Position numbers and translations under genes: made by a program. Of a stretch of DNA of 32,933 nt, positions 1 to 9,607 are shown piece by piece. The notes below the pieces were generated by a model that ran no database searches, was not told the DNA's origin, and saw only the letters and a program-made list of their open reading frames with translations. Positions within the stretch are counted from its first letter, which is position 1, and every line of letters starts with the position of its first letter. Origin of the DNA: Balneolaceae bacterium (GTDB lineage Bacteria > Bacteroidota > Rhodothermia > Balneolales > Balneolaceae); the NCBI GenBank assembly GCA_003559375.1, contig PWLN01000433.1, forward strand, positions 1 through 32,933, written 5' to 3'.

Positions 1-265
1 CTTTTGTTGAGCCAAAGAGAACAATACCCACATTATCCTCTTCAAGGTTCAATACCATTCCACGAACAGGTTTTCCTTCATTGTCGATGGAATCAGGAAG
101 CTCAACAAGTTCACCTGCCTGTACTTTAGACAGTCCATAAACCCGTGCAATTCCGTCTCCTACCTCGAGTACGATACCAACATCATAAACTTCAGCTTCA
201 CCGCTAAAACCGGAAAGTTGTTTTCGTATTATAGCTGAAACTTCGTCTGGTCTAACTTGACTCAT
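1..265 (-). CDS. atpA: ATP synthase F1 subunit alpha (partial, N-terminal 88 residues)
   Basis: This is the beginning of the alpha subunit, a non-catalytic nucleotide-binding subunit of the F1 head that synthesises ATP on the cytoplasmic side of the membrane. Translating the minus strand from the ATG at 263-265 gives [17 protein letters not shown], then the beta-barrel region with [20 protein letters not shown] and [17 protein letters not shown], all typical of AtpA N-termini. The gene runs off the left edge, so the P-loop and the rest of the protein lie outside the window. It starts 16 nt after the atpH stop and is the last visible gene of the operon. The start is fixed by family similarity. 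Identity is very secure. Confidence 0.96.
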   Translation of the reverse strand, partial: MSQVRPDEVSAIIRKQLSGFSGEAEVYDVGIVLEVGDGIARVYGLSKVQAGELVELPDSIDNEGKPVRGMVLNLEEDNVGIVLFGSTK

Positions 266-281
266 GATATATCCTTTATAG

Positions 282-827
282 TTAATCTACAGAAGCTGAA
301 GCAAACCGGTTCTTCAGCTGATTTAATTTATATTTTACAGTACCATCTATAACAGTATCATCAATCCGGATTAGAATTCCTCCAATTAAATCTTTATTTA
401 CAGAAGTTTTGGCTTTGACTTTTTTCCCGGTAACTTTTTCAAGTTTATTGATTAGAGCTCTAAATTGATTTTTATCAATTTCGACGGCGGAACTCACATC
501 AACGTCGATGATACCATTATATTTATTATAAAGATCAATGAAATGACGAGCGATATCTTCCAATATATCTACCCTGCTTTTATCTGATAATACCCCAAGC
601 AGGTTTTTAGAGAGATCTGTTATCTTGGCGCTGAAAATGGATGAAAGAACGTTACTTTTCTGATCTTTTTTGATAACAGGGCTTTTCAGAAATAATCGCA
701 AATCGCCAGATCCGCGAAGTGTGTTGAAAACAAGCACCATGTCATCATGTGCTTTTTCCAAATCGTTTTTTTCAACAGCAGCTTCTAAAAAAGCATTTGC
801 ATATCTAATCGCCGCCTTAGCACTCAT
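282..827 (-). CDS. atpH: ATP synthase F1 subunit delta
   Basis: AtpH (OSCP-like) joins the F1 head to the peripheral stalk. The 181-residue product has the family layout: a helical N-terminal domain opening with [13 protein letters not shown], and a C-terminal part with the conserved [24 protein letters not shown] segment near residues 148-172 (for example GGILIRIDD and [11 protein letters not shown]). Length matches the usual 175-185 residues. It lies between atpF (2-nt gap) and atpA (16-nt gap), the normal bacterial order. The ATG at 825-827 gives the standard short leader, [10 protein letters not shown]. Nothing is unusual. Identity rests on both sequence and synteny. Confidence 0.95.
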   Translation of the reverse strand: MSAKAAIRYANAFLEAAVEKNDLEKAHDDMVLVFNTLRGSGDLRLFLKSPVIKKDQKSNVLSSIFSAKITDLSKNLLGVLSDKSRVDILEDIARHFIDLYNKYNGIIDVDVSSAVEIDKNQFRALINKLEKVTGKKVKAKTSVNKDLIGGILIRIDDTVIDGTVKYKLNQLKNRFASASVD

Positions 828-829
828 GA

Positions 830-1348
830 TCAGTTATTTTTTGTGAGATCGTTGATGAAAGAATCAACCAGTTTTTTATTTTTTACAGAGTCGAGCTCTG
901 AACGGATGATGATGGTTGATGCCTTGATTGCCAAATCTGCAACTTCACTTCGAAGTTCGGTCAATGCTCTTTTCTTCTCCTGTTCGATTGCAGACTTTGC
1001 GTCATCAAGAATTTTGGCTGCATCCGTTTTTGCTTTTGCAATTTTCTCAGACCTCAGAATTTCAGCATCTTCAAGTGCCTCTTTTCTGATTTTTTGAGCA
1101 GCTATTTCGGCTTCTTTCAATGCTTTCTCATTTTCCCGGGAAATAGCTTCAGCTTTTGCCAATGCTTTATCAGCAGATTCAAGTGAATCCTTTATTCTTT
1201 CTTCCCTTTCATTAAGTGCATTCATAATGGGGGGAACCAGATACTTATTCATCAGATACAAAAACAGAAGTGTTGAAATCAGAACCCAAATTCCAAATCC
1301 CGTATCAAATGAGAGAAGTGTTCCCCCTCCGGCCAGGAAATATTGCAT
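830..1348 (-). CDS. atpF: ATP synthase Fo subunit b
   Basis: AtpF forms the peripheral stalk (stator) that holds F1 against the rotating c-ring. The 172-residue protein has one membrane helix at about residues 18-38 (FGIWVLISTLLFLYLMNKYL) followed by a long charged coiled coil rich in Ala, Glu and Lys (residues about 45-150), as expected for subunit b. Proline and asparagine after the helix (LVPPIMNALNEREERI) match the usual family boundary. It sits between atpE and atpH in the standard order, 2 nt ahead of atpH. Only one b-type gene is visible, so the stalk is probably a b2 homodimer. Confidence 0.95.
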   Translation of the reverse strand: MQYFLAGGGTLLSFDTGFGIWVLISTLLFLYLMNKYLVPPIMNALNEREERIKDSLESADKALAKAEAISRENEKALKEAEIAAQKIRKEALEDAEILRSEKIAKAKTDAAKILDDAKSAIEQEKKRALTELRSEVADLAIKASTIIIRSELDSVKNKKLVDSFINDLTKNN

Positions 1349-1363
1349 GTTGTTACCTCTTAA

Positions 1364-2670
<1,307 letters not shown>

Positions 2671-2691
2671 GTTACTTTAACCTTTGGTAGA

Positions 2692-3072
2692 TTAGTTAGA
2701 AAATTTTCGATTAAGCAAAATCACTTCATTTACAGAATGGAAAAGATAAGAAATTATAAAACTAACAGTAAAGCTAAATTCATCAAAATTTAATAGCACC
2801 AACAGCAAGGCATACATCAAAAGTACGATGAGAAACCTGAGAAAAAGGCTGATGTAATAAATATTTGTAAACTGTTTTGATGATTTATGTCCAGAAAAAA
2901 GTGAACTCGCCAGGTGCACCACAACAGCGAACAATCCCAAAAGATAACCGGCAATCCAGGCGAATTTCTCGTCATCGGTTAATAGAAGTGCAATCGTAAT
3001 GCTCAAAACCGCGAAGCAGAAAATACTCAGGTAAAATATTTTGGAAGAAGGTTTATGTTCCGAGATATCCAT
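2692..3072 (-). CDS. AtpI-like small membrane protein of the ATP synthase operon
   Basis: This 126-residue protein has about four hydrophobic helices (around residues 13-30, 38-60, 75-98 and 103-118) and charged ends, resembling AtpI (ATP synthase protein I), an accessory factor for c-ring assembly. Sequence conservation in this family is weak, so the call rests mainly on topology, size and its position directly between atpZ and atpB. The ATG at 3070-3072 overlaps the atpZ stop as TGATG, suggesting translational coupling. A GTG one codon earlier is possible but less likely. A gap of 21 nt separates it from atpB. Confidence 0.7.
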   Translation of the reverse strand: MDISEHKPSSKIFYLSIFCFAVLSITIALLLTDDEKFAWIAGYLLGLFAVVVHLASSLFSGHKSSKQFTNIYYISLFLRFLIVLLMYALLLVLLNFDEFSFTVSFIISYLFHSVNEVILLNRKFSN

Positions 3073-3287
3073 CACCCCATTTTACCTGTGTTCCTGATCA
3101 CTTTTAAAAATATTCCCAACATTAATACAATACCGATTATGATCCCTGCAAATAAAAGAAAAGGAGATGTATCAAAAAAATTATCTGCCCAATAACCCAC
3201 AAGAATCGGGATACTGATTGCTACAGCAATTTCAGCTCCAAGCCCGAGGTACTCGAGATATTTTTTATGAACCGGATCTTTAAACAA
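3072..3287 (-). CDS. atpZ: AtpZ/AtpI-family protein (F1Fo ATPase accessory)
   Basis: A 71-residue protein with two membrane helices (about residues 16-34 and 41-62) separated by a short loop holding YWADNFFDTSP. This matches AtpZ, the small protein encoded at the head of many atp operons, which has been linked to Fo assembly or Mg2+/Ca2+ transport. The only usable start is TTG at 3285-3287: a TAA stop lies five codons upstream in the same frame, and the next Met is deep in helix 2. The TTG lies 1 nt after the bactofilin stop, so its translation is probably coupled to that gene. Confidence 0.82.
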   Translation of the reverse strand: MFKDPVHKKYLEYLGLGAEIAVAISIPILVGYWADNFFDTSPFLLFAGIIIGIVLMLGIFLKVIRNTGKMG

Positions 3288-3288
3288 G

Positions 3289-3741
3289 TCAGGCTTTACT
3301 TACAACTTTATCAGAATTTTTTCTGCTGTTTTCAGCAAATTGAGTATCAGTTAATCCGTTGAGCACATCATCTCCGGGCCCCATTTTGAAATTGCCATTA
3401 ATCTGGGCTCCTTCTTCCACAACGAGTAATTTGGTATGGATATCTCCTCCAACATTTGCAGACTGTCGCAAGATGAGCCTGTTAGATACTTTAATGGTAC
3501 CATCAACAATTCCAGAGACGTCTGCATCCACAGATATTAAATCGCCATGAACATGAGCAGAGGATGCAATAATTATTTTTCCTTTGCACAATGCCTCGCC
3601 CTCAATTTTGCCAGATATGCGGATATCGTTTTCACTGGTTATGGAACCTTTAATTTTGGTTCCCTCGCTAATCATATTCAGTATGGGAGATTTATGAGAT
3701 GTATCGTTCACGGGATTCTGTTCTTTATTTGTTTTAAACAT
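3289..3741 (-). CDS. bactofilin (polymer-forming cytoskeletal protein)
   Basis: Bactofilins assemble without nucleotides into beta-helical filaments that position cell-wall enzymes. The 150-residue product has a short polar N-terminal tail and then the DUF583 beta-helix core (about residues 24-125), seen as stacked imperfect repeats such as GTKIKGSITSENDIRISGKI, GEALCKGKIIIASSAHVHGD and GDIHTKLLVVEEGAQINGNF. The C-terminal tail is polar. I chose the ATG at 3739-3741 because it starts after the upstream gene's stop and gives the usual MFKTN-type tail; an upstream start at 3801 would overlap the M23 gene by 46 nt. Just upstream, 14 nt away, is an M23 peptidase, a recurrent bactofilin partner. 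Confidence 0.9.
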   Translation of the reverse strand: MFKTNKEQNPVNDTSHKSPILNMISEGTKIKGSITSENDIRISGKIEGEALCKGKIIIASSAHVHGDLISVDADVSGIVDGTIKVSNRLILRQSANVGGDIHTKLLVVEEGAQINGNFKMGPGDDVLNGLTDTQFAENSRKNSDKVVSKA

Positions 3742-3755
3742 TGAGATGTTTCGTT

Positions 3756-4601
3756 TTAGTTTAGATAGATTAATGGATTTTTGGGAACTCCGTTTTTCCA
3801 AATTTCAAGATGTAGATGAGTACCACTGGTTAATAGCCCGCGGTTGCCTACAACTCCAAGAATGTCTCCTTTAAGCACAATATCGCCTGGTTCCTTATAA
3901 AGCCTCTCTGCATGCTTATATATACTAATGATGCCGTCGGAATGCTGTATATAAATAACATTCCCGTAATTCAAAGACCAATTGGTATTGATAACGGTTC
4001 CATCAGCTATTGAGCGAAATTGGGAGTTTCTTTGTGCAGCGATGTCAATGCCGTAGTGTCCGGCATTTGGTGTAAATCCCTGAGTCAATGAGCCCTGAAC
4101 CGGAAAATGTGATGGGAAATCAGGGCTGCGTTCACTTGTTTTTGCCATCATAATTGTATTTCGGGTAAGCATATCAAAAGCATGAACTGCCAAAGGTTCC
4201 CTGTAAACAGCCTGCAGTCCAGGGGTAGATCCGGTATCATAGAATTCACTAATCTGAAAAACGGTATCAGGCACATTCCGAACAAACTCCTTCAAATCAT
4301 TTAACTGCACTTCCCTTGCAAGCAATGAATCCTGAAGTGCCAAAACCCGCTGATTGATGGCAATTACTTCGTTACGGAATTTATCATCAATTTGTTTGTA
4401 ATAAATGGAACTCAGAGGTGTGGCAAAAAAAATAAAAACTGCAAAAAGGAGTGAAGCGATAACAATACCCCCAGCCAATTTATAGAAATCAATAGATTTG
4501 ATTCTGTAAGTACTTGTTGCATCAGGGTCATTTTCATCGATGAGAACAACAGCTACTTCACCCTTTTCCCTGGAAATAATATTTTTTATGAACTTCCACA
4601 T
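3756..4601 (-). CDS. membrane-anchored M23 (LytM) peptidoglycan endopeptidase
   Basis: This 281-residue protein has a cytoplasmic N-terminus, one membrane helix (about residues 42-62), a predicted coiled coil (about 70-110) and a periplasmic LytM/M23 domain (about 165-280). The zinc ligands are visible: H182 and D186 in GHYGIDIA and H264 in GTHLHLE, with H230 (YKHAE) and H262 as further catalytic-site histidines. The domain is therefore likely active and would cut peptide cross-links in peptidoglycan. It is the first gene after a promoter candidate and precedes bactofilin by 14 nt. Bactofilin-M23 pairs control cell shape in other bacteria (for example Helicobacter), which suggests the same role here. 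Confidence 0.9.
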   Translation of the reverse strand: MWKFIKNIISREKGEVAVVLIDENDPDATSTYRIKSIDFYKLAGGIVIASLLFAVFIFFATPLSSIYYKQIDDKFRNEVIAINQRVLALQDSLLAREVQLNDLKEFVRNVPDTVFQISEFYDTGSTPGLQAVYREPLAVHAFDMLTRNTIMMAKTSERSPDFPSHFPVQGSLTQGFTPNAGHYGIDIAAQRNSQFRSIADGTVINTNWSLNYGNVIYIQHSDGIISIYKHAERLYKEPGDIVLKGDILGVVGNRGLLTSGTHLHLEIWKNGVPKNPLIYLN

Positions 4602-4619
4602 TAATTAAAAACACTGTAT

Positions 4620-4647
4620 ACTATAAAATGGCGATACAACATGTCAA
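4620..4647 (-). promoter_or_regulatory. promoter candidate for the M23-bactofilin-atp operon
   Basis: Read on the minus strand, TTGACA (4647-4642) and TATAGT (4625-4620) are separated by 16 nt, close to the sigma-70 consensus. The same region also reads TTTG-N19-TA, the start of the Bacteroidota-type promoter pattern, although the distal TTTG of that pattern is missing. Transcription would begin near 4613, leaving a leader of about 12 nt before the M23 start codon. It is the best promoter-like sequence I found in the window, but it is identified by eye only. Confidence 0.5.
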
Positions 4648-4665
4648 AAAGCTTGTTTTTACTAT

Positions 4666-6141
4666 TCAGGTTACCGAGTAGTTCGGTGCCTCTTTTGTAA
4701 TTTGTACTGAGTGAGGGTGGCTTTCCCTGTAACTGGCAGCAGAGATTTGTACAAATTCAGCACGTTTCAGTTCCTGAATATTTTTTGCGCCAACATAACC
4801 CATCGCTGCCCTCAGGCCACCTGTCATCTGATGTACTACTTCGCCGAGATATCCCTTATATGGAACCCTGCCTTCAATGCCCTCGGGAACAAGTTTTAAA
4901 TCGTCTTCAACATCCTGAAAGTATCGGTCTTTGGAGCCTTTACTCATGGCTCCGAGGCTTCCCATACCACGATAAGATTTATATTTTCTTGCTTCATAAA
5001 TAATAGTTTCACCGGGACTTTCGTCGACACCAGCAAACATTGAGCCCATCATCACGGCATCAGCGCCACCTGCAATCGCTTTGGGAATATCTCCCGTTTG
5101 TTTGATACCTCCATCAGCAATCAGGCCGATATTTTTCTCTTTCGTGAAAGTGGCAATTTCCATGATTGCTGAAAGTTGAGGCACACCTACACCGGTAACC
5201 ACTCTCGTAGTGCATATCGAACCGGGCCCAACACCTACCTTAACAATATCAGCACCAGCTTCTGCAAGCGCCTCAGCAGCAGCCCTGGTTGCAATGTTAC
5301 CCCCAACAATATTCAGATCCCTGTACGTCTTTTTGATGGTTTTTACCATATCGAGAACGCCCTTGGAGTGCCCGTGAGCAGTATCAACAGTTACAATATC
5401 CACTCCGGATTCCATCAGTGCATCTACGCGGTCCATGGTATCTATTGTAACTCCAACCGCTGCGCCTACACGCAATCTTCCCATATCATCTTTGCAGGCA
5501 TTGGGAAAGTTCATCTTTTTTTCGATATCCTTAAACGTAATCAGGCCAACAAGCACCTTATCTTTGGATACAATAGGCAGCTTTTCCACCTTGTATTGCT
5601 GCAATATTTCCTCAGCTTCTTCCAGGCTGGTATTTTCCCTGGCAGTTATCAGATTATCTCTCGTCATAATGTTACCGAGCTTTTTATCCATATAATGCTC
5701 GAACCGAAGGTCGCGGTTTGTAACTATGCCAATCAGTTTGTTGCCATTTTCAACAATAGGAATTCCACCGATTTTGTGCTTTTTCATAAGTGAACGAGCA
5801 TCTTTTACAGTAGCATCGGGAGGAAGTGTAACCGGGTCTACAATCATTCCGCTCTCACTCCTCTTCACCAGGCGAACATGCTCAGCTTGTTCTTCTATCG
5901 TCATATTTTTATGAAGCATAGCTATTCCACCTTCACGGGCAAGGGCAATTGCCATCCTGTACTCCGAAACAGTGTCCATCGCTGCACTTAAAATGGGTAT
6001 GTTAAGTGCAAGGGTTGGAGTAAGCTGCACTTTGGTATCCACATCGCGCGGCAAAACTTTTGAATAGGCCGGTACAAGCAGTACATCATCATAGGTTAAT
6101 CCTTGCCGGGTTATGCTTGCAAAAGGTGAAGAGTTCATCAT
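4666..6141 (-). CDS. guaB: IMP dehydrogenase
   Basis: GuaB oxidises IMP to XMP with NAD+, the committed step of GMP synthesis, in the cytoplasm. The protein has the TIM-barrel start [13 protein letters not shown], two CBS domains inserted at about residues 105-210 (with [20 protein letters not shown] and [19 protein letters not shown]), and the catalytic loop [15 protein letters not shown] with the active-site cysteine at about residue 311. The mobile flap [20 protein letters not shown] is also present. I start it at the ATG at 6139-6141 (491 residues, the normal length). The frame is open to 6279, but the added 46 residues have no family counterpart. A second ATG follows immediately. Confidence 0.95.
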   Translation of the reverse strand: MMNSSPFASITRQGLTYDDVLLVPAYSKVLPRDVDTKVQLTPTLALNIPILSAAMDTVSEYRMAIALAREGGIAMLHKNMTIEEQAEHVRLVKRSESGMIVDPVTLPPDATVKDARSLMKKHKIGGIPIVENGNKLIGIVTNRDLRFEHYMDKKLGNIMTRDNLITARENTSLEEAEEILQQYKVEKLPIVSKDKVLVGLITFKDIEKKMNFPNACKDDMGRLRVGAAVGVTIDTMDRVDALMESGVDIVTVDTAHGHSKGVLDMVKTIKKTYRDLNIVGGNIATRAAAEALAEAGADIVKVGVGPGSICTTRVVTGVGVPQLSAIMEIATFTKEKNIGLIADGGIKQTGDIPKAIAGGADAVMMGSMFAGVDESPGETIIYEARKYKSYRGMGSLGAMSKGSKDRYFQDVEDDLKLVPEGIEGRVPYKGYLGEVVHQMTGGLRAAMGYVGAKNIQELKRAEFVQISAASYRESHPHSVQITKEAPNYSVT

Positions 6142-6342
6142 TGGGGAAGAATTCGCTTGTTTTATAGTTTGGTAAAGATAAAAAAATCCCTCCGAACTTA
6201 TTTGCCAAATCTGAAAATCATTCCGGCTGTTGTTAAGTCGAATAACCCAGGCAGATCCACACCCATCCGCGTTTTTCAAAATAATGCACTATTAGAACTG
6301 ACAAAGTCTAAATATCTTCTTACTTATATTTGATTGAACAAA

Positions 6343-6666
6343 TCAGAGTTTAGTCATTTTCAGTGCATCTACAGCAGTTTCAAGTGAACAGATGCCATCC
6401 ATATAACTTTTTACCCAAAAATCGACACTCTCCCTCCTGCGCTGAACAAGGGCACAGCTTGTTGAGTATCGGCCTTCCAGTTCATCCACATAACCCTTCA
6501 CATCAGCTTCAATCACAAACTTTAATTCTGCAGGCAGTTCACCCCAGCCCAGCAGATCGAACATTTGTTGTGTATGGCGATAATCTTTCTCAGCTTTTTT
6601 AAAAATCGAAAGAAGTGTCGATTTTGTATTCGCTCTTTTTAAGGTCTTTTTTGCTGCGTTCATCAT
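6343..6666 (-). CDS. small hypothetical protein
   Basis: I do not recognise this protein. From the ATG at 6664-6666 it has 107 residues; the frame also opens at an ATG at 6718-6720, which would add 18 residues (SLPLCRLLLNVNKKTKAM). It is basic at the N-terminus (NAAKKTLKRANTKSTLLSIF) and mostly helical, with a central FDLLGWGELPAELKFVIEAD segment and a C-terminal half rich in charged residues. There is no signal peptide or membrane helix. It stands alone between the DUF697 gene and guaB. It is probably real because the minus frame has ordinary amino-acid composition while the opposite frame does not. Confidence 0.5.
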   Translation of the reverse strand: MMNAAKKTLKRANTKSTLLSIFKKAEKDYRHTQQMFDLLGWGELPAELKFVIEADVKGYVDELEGRYSTSCALVQRRRESVDFWVKSYMDGICSLETAVDALKMTKL

Positions 6667-6804
6667 TGCTTTGGTCTTTTTGTTAACATTTAAAAGCAAT
6701 CTACACAGCGGTAGTGACAACTTTATGTCACACCATTGCTAAATATTTTCTATCTGATTAAAAATAATTTGATTCCCGCTTTTTTAACCTACATGATTCC
6801 CTGA

Positions 6805-7737
6805 CTATGGCCTCCACATATCCCTGAACTTACTCCCTATATTTTTGGACGCATCCAGCGTTTTACGGATGGGTGCACTGCCAATAAGTTTCATCAGGTC
6901 GTATGTACCTTTCGTCACAATAATACCCAGCTTTTGAGCAGCTGCTGCCGTGGCCGAATTGCGGAGGGTGATTCGCTCCGGCCTGATAAGCGAGTTACAA
7001 TAGCGCTGTGTAATAATTCCGACACGCAGTGTAAGAAAAGTGTTGGATGCACCGGAAAGTGCAGAGTTTACAATGAGAGAAGTACCCGGAATCATCGACA
7101 CAGCTGAACCAACTCCAGTATTTATGGCACTCTCGATCATCTCAAGGTATTCGGCCTCATCAAGCTGAGATGCAATAAGTGCTGTAGCCATCACATTGGC
7201 ATAGAGAAAACTCATGTCGTTTAAGGTTGGACGCTGACTGTAAACATGAGCTACATCCCAGATAAGCTTAAACTGAAGTGCAATCATAAAAATGGCATCC
7301 AGTGCACCGTTTTGTGAAATGGCTGTTGTATAAAAAGCCCTTTTGGCATAAAGCCTTATTTTTTCTTCAGCAATATCATTTAACTGCGCAAGGGCTTTTT
7401 CTATATCTTGCTGCGTGTTGAGTGGTATTGCATCAGGAACATTCGGATTCTTTAAAAGCCTGCGCTTTAATTGCTTCAGGTGCTTTTCGTACTCTTTGCC
7501 TTCACGGTTTTTTGGAGGAATTAAAGGCGCCGGCATGAACACAAAAAGAAGTATTGGCAAAATCACAGCCACAAGAAAAATAACCAGGGAAACCACGAAA
7601 ACAATTTGTCCGGCTATCGGACTTAACTGGCTAACTGATGCTGAAAACTGTACAATCTGGTTGAACAGAAAGAGCAGGAAAAGCAGGCTCAGTGAAATGG
7701 ATAATCCCGCTAAAATACGTTTTGATGATTTTGACAT
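6805..7737 (-). CDS. DUF697 / YcjF-UPF0283-like membrane protein
   Basis: A 310-residue protein with two N-terminal membrane helices (about residues 9-28 and 43-68), a charged linker and a helical C-terminal domain. The segment around FMIALQFKLIWDVAHVYSQR followed by LNDMSFLYANVMATAL resembles DUF697, the conserved part of YcjF/UPF0283 proteins, whose molecular function is not settled; some are linked to GTPases or envelope stress. Small-residue-rich stretches (NTGVGSAVSMIPGTSLIVNSA) suggest that part of this domain inserts into or associates with the membrane. It is monocistronic as far as can be seen, with 158 nt between it and purB. Confidence 0.7.
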   Translation of the reverse strand: MSKSSKRILAGLSISLSLLFLLFLFNQIVQFSASVSQLSPIAGQIVFVVSLVIFLVAVILPILLFVFMPAPLIPPKNREGKEYEKHLKQLKRRLLKNPNVPDAIPLNTQQDIEKALAQLNDIAEEKIRLYAKRAFYTTAISQNGALDAIFMIALQFKLIWDVAHVYSQRPTLNDMSFLYANVMATALIASQLDEAEYLEMIESAINTGVGSAVSMIPGTSLIVNSALSGASNTFLTLRVGIITQRYCNSLIRPERITLRNSATAAAAQKLGIIVTKGTYDLMKLIGSAPIRKTLDASKNIGSKFRDMWRP

Positions 7738-7895
7738 GGTTTAATTTTTGTCAAAGACTTTTTGAATAACGTGATTTCTTATCATACTATGTATTTCTCT
7801 TTTGTAAAGGCAAAAAGATTCTCCCGTATCGCGTAATCGAGCACATTTTATAGTGAAACAACACACTCATCGGGATGTCTACGATGTTGCCCGGC

Positions 7896-9188
7896 CTAAA
7901 GGCCTGCTCTTTTGAAAATCTCATCAACTCTTCGGGTATGATGGTTTACGTCGAATGCAGCGTCGATGTCCTGTGGTGATAGATAGCTGGTGATGGTTTC
8001 ATCCTTTTCTATAAGCTGCCTGAAGGATCGCTTTTCTTCCCATGCCTGCATAGCCAGCGGCTGTACAGTGTCGTAGGCAAATTCCCGCGAAAGACCCTTT
8101 TCTATTAAAAGGAGTAACAATCTCTGCGAATAAACCAGGCCATGCGTCTTTTCCATGTTCTCTTTCATGTTTTCGGGATAAACCATCAATTTTTCAATGA
8201 CACCGGCAAAGCGTTGTAACATATAATCGAGCAGAATAGTAGCATCGGGCAGAATTATTCGTTCTACAGATGAGTGTGAAATATCCCGTTCATGCCAGAG
8301 GGGAATATTCTCATAAGCCGATACCATATAACCGCGAAGTACTCTCGCACAGCCCGTAATATTTTCGGAACTGATCGGATTTCGTTTATGAGGCATCGCA
8401 GAAGAGCCCTTTTGGCCTTTACTGAAAAACTCTTCGGCTTCGCGTAATTCTGTTCGCTGTAAATGGCGTATCTCAACAGCAATCTTTTCCAGCGTGGATC
8501 CGATTAATGCCAAAGTTGCCATGTATTGGGCATGGCGATCGCGCTGCAATGTTTGTGTGGAAATTGGAGCCGGATGAATACCCAGTATTTCACAAGTGAT
8601 ATTTTCCACTTCCGGGGGAATATGTGCAAATGTCCCAACCGCACCTGACAGCTTGCCTACCTCAACATCGCCTGCAGCATTTTCAAAACGTTTTGCATTA
8701 CGATTCATTTCGGCATACCATAAAGCACATTTCAGCCCGAATGTAGTAGGTTCGGCATGTACTCCATGTGTGCGGCCCATCATTATGGTTAGTTTATGCT
8801 CTTGTGCTTTATCAGCCAATGCATTAGTAAATCGGGTAATACCCTCCCGCAGCAACCGATTGGCTTGCTTCAGCCGATAACCGTTGGCTGTATCCACCAC
8901 ATCGGTAGATGTAAGCCCGTAATGCACCCATTTCTTTTCCTCACCAAGTGTTTCTGAAACAGCACGCGTAAATGCCACTACATCATGACGGGTTTCCTTT
9001 TCTATCTCTTTGATCCGGCTGATATCGAATGAAGCTTTTTCATATAGCCTGTCCACATCCTCAGCTGGTATTTTTCCAATTTTGCTCCATGCACGGCAGG
9101 CAGCCAGTTCCACATCGAGCCAAGCCTGAAAATGATTTTGTTCTGACCAGATATCGGCCATTTCTTTGCGTGAATATCTTTCTAACAT
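7896..9188 (-). CDS. purB: adenylosuccinate lyase
   Basis: PurB catalyses two eliminations of fumarate in purine synthesis: SAICAR to AICAR and adenylosuccinate to AMP. The 430-residue protein has the fumarase/aspartase superfamily landmarks: TSTD at about 93-96, the general-acid region [14 protein letters not shown] at about 138-151, and the signature loop [11 protein letters not shown] at 261-271 with the catalytic serine. Length equals that of the Bacillus-type enzyme (about 430). The ATG at 9186-9188 is the natural start ([17 protein letters not shown]). It is upstream of guaB in the same direction but separated by two other genes, so shared transcription is uncertain. Its 5' side is a repeat-filled gap. 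Confidence 0.96.
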   Translation of the reverse strand: MLERYSRKEMADIWSEQNHFQAWLDVELAACRAWSKIGKIPAEDVDRLYEKASFDISRIKEIEKETRHDVVAFTRAVSETLGEEKKWVHYGLTSTDVVDTANGYRLKQANRLLREGITRFTNALADKAQEHKLTIMMGRTHGVHAEPTTFGLKCALWYAEMNRNAKRFENAAGDVEVGKLSGAVGTFAHIPPEVENITCEILGIHPAPISTQTLQRDRHAQYMATLALIGSTLEKIAVEIRHLQRTELREAEEFFSKGQKGSSAMPHKRNPISSENITGCARVLRGYMVSAYENIPLWHERDISHSSVERIILPDATILLDYMLQRFAGVIEKLMVYPENMKENMEKTHGLVYSQRLLLLLIEKGLSREFAYDTVQPLAMQAWEEKRSFRQLIEKDETITSYLSPQDIDAAFDVNHHTRRVDEIFKRAGL

Positions 9189-9233
9189 GTTTTGTGATTT
9201 AATTTAGGATGAGGCATGTAAAGTGGGAAGTGA

Positions 9234-9586
9234 GGTTAGTGGAATGTGGTATGAGGAGTGGGGAACGTGTATTACAATTATATATTATTGCAGATTATTT
9301 ACTTAGAAGATTTATACTTAACCATTTTCGTTATTAAACCCAAATTACGCATAAGACCAAAAAGACTTCCGAAGTCTTTCAAAATTTTTTTAAATCTTCA
9401 ATATGATTACCGATGAAGGTTCCTTTCGATGCTCCGTAAGACTTCGGAAGTCTACTGCGTAATCCGGGTTTAAACAATTTCCACTTTGCATTTTTGAAAT
9501 AGTTGAACACATCCAGTTGAATACAAAAATACTCCAATAATTTCAGAATCCACATTCCACACTCCTCATACCACATTCCACTAACC
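9234..9586. repeat. outer inverted repeat pair flanking the purB-M48 gap
   Basis: A perfect 27-bp inverted repeat has arms at 9234-9260 and 9560-9586. The match continues imperfectly inward for about 18 further bases (14 of 18). The arm is purine-biased and contains the unit GTGGAATGTGG; the right arm carries a second copy of GTGGAATGTG. The arms enclose about 300 bp, including a second inverted-repeat element. This gap of 419 bp holds no gene I can support. The arrangement suggests a miniature or decayed mobile element, or two dispersed intergenic repeats inserted in opposite orientation. Confidence 0.75.
9334..9473. repeat. inner 140-bp inverted-repeat element (MITE-like)
   Basis: Nested inside the outer repeat is an element with matching ends. 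The left end has TTAAACCC (9334-9341), ATTACGCA (9344-9351) and the palindrome AGACTTCCGAAGTCT (9363-9377). The right end repeats the same three blocks inverted: 9466-9473, 9456-9463 and 9439-9453. The spacing between the last two blocks differs (11 nt left, 2 nt right). The AT-rich core encodes nothing recognisable. Terminal inverted repeats around a short non-coding core are typical of MITEs, but I see no convincing target-site duplication. Confidence 0.65.
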
Positions 9587-9607
9587 CCAAACCGCTCTCC
9601 ACTCCAC

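Noticed and set aside
4626-4665. Terminator between guaB and the M23 gene
   Set aside because: The only stem is a short A5/T5 pair with a 5-nt loop and no G-C core, too weak to call.
4666-6279. GuaB with a 46-residue N-terminal extension
   Set aside because: The extra residues have no family counterpart; the tandem ATG at 6136-6141 gives the standard IMP dehydrogenase length.
7860-7915. Hairpin at the purB stop (GGCC-TTTA-GGCC)
   Set aside because: Only 4 bp long and not followed by a T run, so not a credible intrinsic terminator.
9379-9576. 65-residue minus-strand open frame in the repeat gap
   Set aside because: It runs through the inverted-repeat arms, and its composition reflects the repeat. 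No family-like motif or ribosome-binding site is visible.
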